A DNA stretch of 64,000 nt. Origin: VFZP01 sp043755595 (lineage in GTDB: Bacteria; Acidobacteriota; Terriglobia; Bryobacterales; Bryobacteraceae). Below are positions 59,914 through 64,000 of the stretch, in pieces (within the stretch, counting starts at the first letter, position 1; every line of letters begins with the position of its first letter). Under the pieces are notes generated by a model. That model was not told where the DNA came from and did no database searches. It saw nothing but the letters and a program-made list of their open reading frames with translations. The position numbers were made by a program, and so were the translations under genes. The stretch lies in assembly GCA_043755595.1 (NCBI GenBank), contig JAYUSQ010000294.1, forward strand, positions 9,938 to 73,937, read 5' to 3'.

Positions 59914-60212
59914 GTTTAGCGCTCCACCCGAATCTCGCCAGACTCGAATGACAGTGAGCGGGTCTTAACCAACGCTCCCCAACAGGCCCGCGGTCCATCA
60001 CGCGACGCCAGTTTCGGCGGAAAGCTTCGAGTCGCTATCGCTTATCGAAGCCGGCCCCTTTTACCGGACGCTTCGGGATGACCCGATACCACGCATCCGG
60101 CGACTTATGGCCGCCGCACCTCTAACCGGAGTAAATCTCAGAGTAGCGGATAGGCAGGCGGTTCGTCAAACATCGGCGTAGGAAGTTGGCGGTCGATGAG
60201 AGGCGGAACGCG
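59914..60212. other. Intergenic stretch with no recognised gene
   Basis: About 300 bp between the lysine operon leader and the end of the subtilisin gene. I see no coding frame with family motifs, no tRNA and no clear promoter. It must hold the promoter of the lysine operon. Confidence 0.5.
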
Positions 60213-62285
60213 CTACTGGGCGACCCCGTGCAACCGTACGGTGATCGCCCCGGCGCGACCGCTCACACCGCTCTTGGCGTCGACCACTTTGACCGTCCAT
60301 TTGCCGGCGGAACTTTCGCCCCAGTGACGCACCGAAGTGAACGTGTAATCTTCGAAATCGGCTCCTTCGTCCGGTGAGCGCGGATCGACAACACTCACCA
60401 TGCCGGATGGCGAAGCGATGATGAAGCCGAGATCGCCGCGGCGGGCGTGCTCGACGTTCACCGTCACTTCGACCGATTCCACGCGGAGTTTGCGTTCCCC
60501 GAAGAAATCGAATTCCAAAGCCGCGCCATCCAAAGAGGCGTCGGGAATGCGCTGTACAAAATCGCCGGAATTCTGGGAGACACTCGTCAGCGGACCAAGG
60601 TTGGTCCAGCCCCGAGCCAGATCGACAGCGGCGGCGACGTTAAGCAAGCCTGCGCCAAAGGAGTGGCTGAAGAACAATCCGCCGCCATTCTGTACGAAGG
60701 CGTCGCCTTCCGTCAGCCCGGCGCGGGTGGCTGTGCGCATCAGGATTTCTTTGACGTCGCGGTAACCAAGCTTCGGGTTGTGCTGCAGCAACAGGGCGGC
60801 CGCCCCGGACACCTGCGGCGCGGCGGCTGAGGTGCCGTTGAAGGCGTCGCTATAGTTCTCGGGCGCTTGCGAACCTTCAAATTTTTCGCGGAGCGCGGCT
60901 AGCGCGGCAGGCCCGGCGTTGTTGGTGGTCCAGATCACCCCCGGCGGGTCGAACTCGCCGCCCAAGGCCGAGATCGCTACGTTGATCCCTTGCTCGCTGA
61001 ACGAACTGGGCTTGCCATCGCGATTCACCGCGCCCACGCCAATCACGAATCGCGACGAAGCAAATGCGTCATAGCTGGAATCGTCGCCGGCGCTTCGCCC
61101 GTTGCCGGCCGAGACCGCAAAGACAGTGCCTAGTCCATCACGGTTCGTAGTGGCGGCGCGAACAAGCCCGGCGCGCTGCAAGGAGCCGGTGCGTCCAAGG
61201 TCTTTACCATCGTCGGCAGGGCCCCAGCTATTGCTCGACACGTGCGTAAGTATGTCGCTGGGCTGCCAGGCGAGCGCTTCGCCGGTTGCATCGTCTCCAG
61301 CCGGTCCCGCGATAAGGCGCAAGCCCATCAACCGCGCTTCAGGTGCGACCCCGATGACGCCGATATTGTTAAAGCCTTGGGCCGCAATCAGACCCGCGCA
61401 GTTGGTGCCGTGATTCTGGCCCGGAGCATCGGGAGACGGATTCGCCGGGTCTCCTTCGTTGAAGTTGCGATGGTAGCCACTGGCCAGCGGGTAGGCGTTG
61501 CTGGAAAGATCCTCATGTCCGATGTCGACGCCGTCATCGATGACAGCTATGTTGATCCCACGGCCCGTGACCGAATCCCACGCTGCCTGCATCCGGATTC
61601 CCGAGGGACCCGTATTGGCGAGATGCCATTGATTGGGAAAGAGCGGGTCATTCACCGAGCGCTGCAAGGGGCCTGCGGCTTTGGCTTGCCGGCCGTTGAA
61701 CTGCCGCGCGAAGACCGGAGTGAATTCCCAGCCGCCATCCTTCACCATCGCCAGCGCCGCGTCGAGTGCGTCGTAAGCGCTGGAGAATTCCACGATCATC
61801 CACGGGGCGCCGAGCAGGCTGTCTTTTCGGCTCACGGCCCCGGATTTGGTTTTCAACGCCTCCCATTGCGCCTCTCGCGCGGACTGCTCGAAACGGACCA
61901 GGAGCCGATTGGTCATCAGCCGCATCGCAGCTTCGCCTCGCTGCCCGGGGACGTAGAATACCGGGGCGGTCGCCGTCAAGCCATCGAACTGCGGCTGCTC
62001 GCTGGCGGCTTTCGGCTGGCGGAACGAGTTTCGGCCGGCAGGTTCTGCCAACGTTATTAATAGGCCTCCGTTCCTCATCTCAATCGTATTTTGTACGTGC
62101 ATGGAGAAAGCGGTTTTGACCCGGGTAGCGGCCTCGCGCGGCTTCATTCCTCGTTTGACGGTGGCGTAGACTTCATTGGGCGCGAAATCCACCTTGAGAC
62201 GGGTTCCACCATCGGAAAAGGAATACGTTTGGGCGAAAAGCGGGAGGAGGCCGGTCAACGGTAGCAGGCGAAACAATAGACTCAT
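60213..62285 (-). CDS. Secreted subtilisin-like (S8) protease with P domain
   Basis: A 690-residue exported protein (signal MSLLFRLLPLTGLLPLFAQ). The prodomain-like N-terminus is followed by the S8 domain with the triad: Asp in NIAVIDDGVDIGHEDL, His in GQNHGTNCAGLIAAQG and Ser in FNGTSAAAPQVSGAAALL. The C-terminal 140 residues are a proprotein-convertase P domain (VEHARRGDLGFIIASPSGMV, WTVKVVDAKSGVSGRAGAI). The pattern resembles kexin-type bacterial proteases. It stands alone and is likely to digest extracellular proteins. Confidence 0.93.
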   Translation of the reverse strand: MSLLFRLLPLTGLLPLFAQTYSFSDGGTRLKVDFAPNEVYATVKRGMKPREAATRVKTAFSMHVQNTIEMRNGGLLITLAEPAGRNSFRQPKAASEQPQFDGLTATAPVFYVPGQRGEAAMRLMTNRLLVRFEQSAREAQWEALKTKSGAVSRKDSLLGAPWMIVEFSSAYDALDAALAMVKDGGWEFTPVFARQFNGRQAKAAGPLQRSVNDPLFPNQWHLANTGPSGIRMQAAWDSVTGRGINIAVIDDGVDIGHEDLSSNAYPLASGYHRNFNEGDPANPSPDAPGQNHGTNCAGLIAAQGFNNIGVIGVAPEARLMGLRLIAGPAGDDATGEALAWQPSDILTHVSSNSWGPADDGKDLGRTGSLQRAGLVRAATTNRDGLGTVFAVSAGNGRSAGDDSSYDAFASSRFVIGVGAVNRDGKPSSFSEQGINVAISALGGEFDPPGVIWTTNNAGPAALAALREKFEGSQAPENYSDAFNGTSAAAPQVSGAAALLLQHNPKLGYRDVKEILMRTATRAGLTEGDAFVQNGGGLFFSHSFGAGLLNVAAAVDLARGWTNLGPLTSVSQNSGDFVQRIPDASLDGAALEFDFFGERKLRVESVEVTVNVEHARRGDLGFIIASPSGMVSVVDPRSPDEGADFEDYTFTSVRHWGESSAGKWTVKVVDAKSGVSGRAGAITVRLHGVAQ

Positions 62286-62404
62286 AACCATACACTTCGG
62301 ACCGGAAGTCTTGCGACTTTATACCTCTCGACTACTGTTCGGCATCGAGTGCGGAAGAGGGCACAAGCCGAACTCCGCACCACCGATTCCTGAGTTGGCA
62401 GCAT

Positions 62405-63109
62405 TCAGTCCGCGCGTAGTAACTCTTCCGCGTAAACGGCTCCGGCGGGGTCGTCTTCATGCTTGAAGAACACGTAGACGTCTTTGCCCTGCGCGAGGAG
62501 ATCGGTCGTTTGCTTCTTAATTTGTACACGCGCTTCTGGCGCGTAGTCGGCTTTGCGCAGGCGGAAATAGGTGAAGTCCGCGGTGAGGCGGTGCGGGATC
62601 ACGAGCGTATCCGATTCGGCGAGGCAGAGCGCGACGTTGTGTTTGGCGAGGAGATCGTACACCTCGTCCGTCAACCACGACTGATTGCGGAATTCGAACG
62701 CGGCGCGCATATCCGTGGGAATTTCGGCGAGCAAAGCGGCGAGGCGCGGGGCGTCGAGTTTGAGATTTGGCGGGAGTTGAAACAGGATCGGCCCGAGACG
62801 GCCCTTGATGCGGAGCGGGTCGACCGCTTTGAAGAAAAGCTGCGTGAACTCGCCGGTGGCGAGGCGTTGGATGTGCGTGATGCGCTGATGAGCCTTGCAG
62901 ACGAAGCAGAAGCCGGGGGGTGTTTCTTCGAGCCAGCCTTCGAGGGTGGATAACTTGGGGAGCTGCCGGAAGGTGTAGTTGATTTCGACCGCGTTGAGCC
63001 GAGTCGCGTAGTGATTCAGGAATTTCTTTGAGGGCAACTTTTGCGGATAGAAGTCTGGTTTCCAGGTTGGATATGAGAAGCCCGAGGTGCCGGCGTAAAG
63101 CTTGGCCAC
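62405..63109 (-). CDS. DUF72 family protein
   Basis: A 234-residue protein with TIM-barrel-like DUF72 signatures: LYAGTSGFSYPTWKPDFYP near the start, LNAVEINYTFRQLP, GPILFQLPPNLK and AAFEFRNQSWL. The start is GTG at 63109. The function of the family is not known; some members occur with DNA-repair genes. It lies divergent from the secG side of the window. Confidence 0.9.
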   Translation of the reverse strand: MAKLYAGTSGFSYPTWKPDFYPQKLPSKKFLNHYATRLNAVEINYTFRQLPKLSTLEGWLEETPPGFCFVCKAHQRITHIQRLATGEFTQLFFKAVDPLRIKGRLGPILFQLPPNLKLDAPRLAALLAEIPTDMRAAFEFRNQSWLTDEVYDLLAKHNVALCLAESDTLVIPHRLTADFTYFRLRKADYAPEARVQIKKQTTDLLAQGKDVYVFFKHEDDPAGAVYAEELLRAD

Positions 63110-63619
63110 TTCGCTATCTTACCTGACGACGCTGCGATACAAGCTATCGAATTGCTCGAAGTGCGGGGACGGCGTTTGGACGGATGGCGGGTTATGGGGT
63201 GACGGCTCAGGTGGAGACGATGACGCAGCCAAGCGCCGACGCCCGCCGGCATGGCGCTGCAGCAGATGGGCCGCCCGGCAACTACGCGTCCCATGCGGGC
63301 GATCGGCTTCCAATACTTCGCACGAGGAGCGGCTGTGTCACATGGCTGGTTCCGCATCTTCCGCTCAGGTATGCCGGTGCAGGTGGGTGGACTTTCAATC
63401 AGGCGGCCTGCCTGGTGAAGGCGCCGGGAGGAGTTGAGTCGACTCTGCCGGCGAAGGTCGACGCGGTGCGCGGGCGCGAAAAGCGGCTGATGGGTTGGGT
63501 AAAGAGTCCGGAGTTCCGGATCGATCAATTGCGGCAGAAGATGGTGGAGTAAGCCGGCGCCCATGTGGTACCCTATTGGCTGGCGTGCCAAGCATGCCAT
63601 CCCCTGGGGTCTCGCTTAG
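63110..63619. other. Spacer upstream of secG; only a doubtful short frame
   Basis: A plus-strand frame (63184-63552, 122 residues, ending KSPEFRIDQLRQKMVE) is open but has no family that I recognise, no clear ribosome-binding site and rival frames on both strands. I do not call it a gene. The spacer must hold the secG promoter. Confidence 0.35.
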
Positions 63620-64000
63620 ATGATTTACCTGTTGACTTTCATTCACGTGATTGTGTGCCTTTTTCTGATTGCGGTGGTGCTGCTGCAAAGCGGCAAAGCG
63701 GCCGATCTGGCAGGTGCGTTCGGCGGCATGGGGTCGCAGACTGCATTTGGTCCTCGCGGATCGGCAACGGCCCTTTCGCGTGCGACAACGTTAGCGGCGG
63801 CTTTATTCATGGTTACGTCGCTGACGCTGTCGGTGATGGCTACGCGGAACCAGGGTAGCGCGGCGACGGTCCTGGATAGCACGGGGGCTACGAAGAAAGC
63901 TCCGGCGAAGGCGCCGGATGTCAGCAAGGGCAGTCCAACTTCCACGCCGGTTACGATTCCTGGCCAGCCCGCTCCGGGGACCAGCGATACGAAGGGTTTT
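63620..64000 (+). CDS. secG: Preprotein translocase subunit SecG (cut by the window edge)
   Basis: The frame from ATG 63620 is open to the window end (127 residues). It starts MIYLLTFIHVIVCLFLIAVV, followed by LLQSGKAADLAGAFGGMGSQ, the SecG core (LLQxGKGAxxGAAFGG...), FGPRGSATALSRATTLAAA, and a second membrane helix. A low-complexity Lys/Pro/Thr tail follows. SecG is the small subunit of the SecYEG channel in the inner membrane. The gene ends beyond the window. Confidence 0.93.
   Translation, partial: MIYLLTFIHVIVCLFLIAVVLLQSGKAADLAGAFGGMGSQTAFGPRGSATALSRATTLAAALFMVTSLTLSVMATRNQGSAATVLDSTGATKKAPAKAPDVSKGSPTSTPVTIPGQPAPGTSDTKGF

Noticed and set aside
1..64000. CRISPR array, tRNA or rRNA genes, complete insertion sequence
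   Set aside because: No regularly spaced repeats, cloverleaf-like sequences, rRNA-like stretches or transposase motifs were found by reading.

Overview
The window looks like a chromosomal segment of a high-GC Acidobacteriota, most likely the Solibacter/Bryobacter lineage. The evidence is lineage-typical architecture: two secreted proteins ending in the Solibacter-type C-terminal domain (TIGR03437-like), an acidobacterial VWFA-related protein (TIGR03436-like), Oar-like TonB receptors with a carboxypeptidase-regulatory N-terminal domain, SBBP/NHL propellers and several secreted sulfatases and esterases. This assignment comes from family recognition, not from a database search. I saw no rRNA, tRNA, CRISPR array or intact insertion sequence.

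1-4 kb: a lipid-modification cluster. A DUF1365 gene and a flavin oxidoreductase diverge from a small membrane protein (DUF1475-like), a DUF1295 reductase-like membrane protein and a cyclopropane-fatty-acyl-phospholipid-synthase-like methyltransferase. A dyad sits in the divergent spacer.

4-16.4 kb: the most unusual region. An eight-gene, tightly overlapping minus-strand operon encodes, in transcription order, an FHA/zinc-ribbon protein, a MotA/TolQ/ExbB-like channel subunit, an ExbD/MotB-like partner with a novel periplasmic region, a zinc-ribbon/FHA protein, a membrane-anchored PP2C phosphatase, a trypsin-like protease joined through a membrane helix to a cytosolic FHA domain, a soluble PP2C phosphatase and a zinc-ribbon Ser/Thr kinase. 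This reads as a phosphorylation-gated, ion-driven envelope signalling machine. Diverging from it are a TPR-CHAT (caspase-like) protease, an ECF-like sigma factor, a membrane anti-sigma-like protein and a VWA protein. The kinase (one in-frame stop and one frameshift) and the CHAT gene (two frameshifts) are both broken as read, while their neighbours are intact.

16.4-36.1 kb: large secreted and envelope proteins (SBBP/BACON/NHL propeller, TonB receptor, two secreted esterase-like hydrolases, a PQQ-type sugar dehydrogenase), a ComF-like protein, an HNH nuclease and a 1577-residue membrane Ser/Thr kinase with a long repeat region.

36.1-50.4 kb: an accessory, rearranged zone. It holds a decayed LacI copy, an FHA-adenylate cyclase, an inverted sulfatase fragment and an orphan dehydrogenase tail, then an intact sulfatase, LacI regulator and serine hydrolase. 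Next come a Tat-exported protein, a chimeric TonB-receptor/collagen-binding-domain gene, a 5'-truncated sulfatase, a lower-GC island with a small Cys-rich secreted protein, PIN-toxin remnants, serB, a beta-barrel protein and a decayed multihaem cytochrome.

50.4-64 kb: core metabolism. An aldo/keto reductase and an L-rhamnose-mutarotase-like protein form a deoxysugar module. A SelA-like PLP enzyme and a DUF1569 protein follow. A minus-strand lysine/diaminopimelate operon (M20/dapE-like, asd, lysC, dapB, dapA, dapD) ends with a dCMP-deaminase-like gene. After it come a secreted subtilisin with a P domain, a DUF72 protein and the start of secG.
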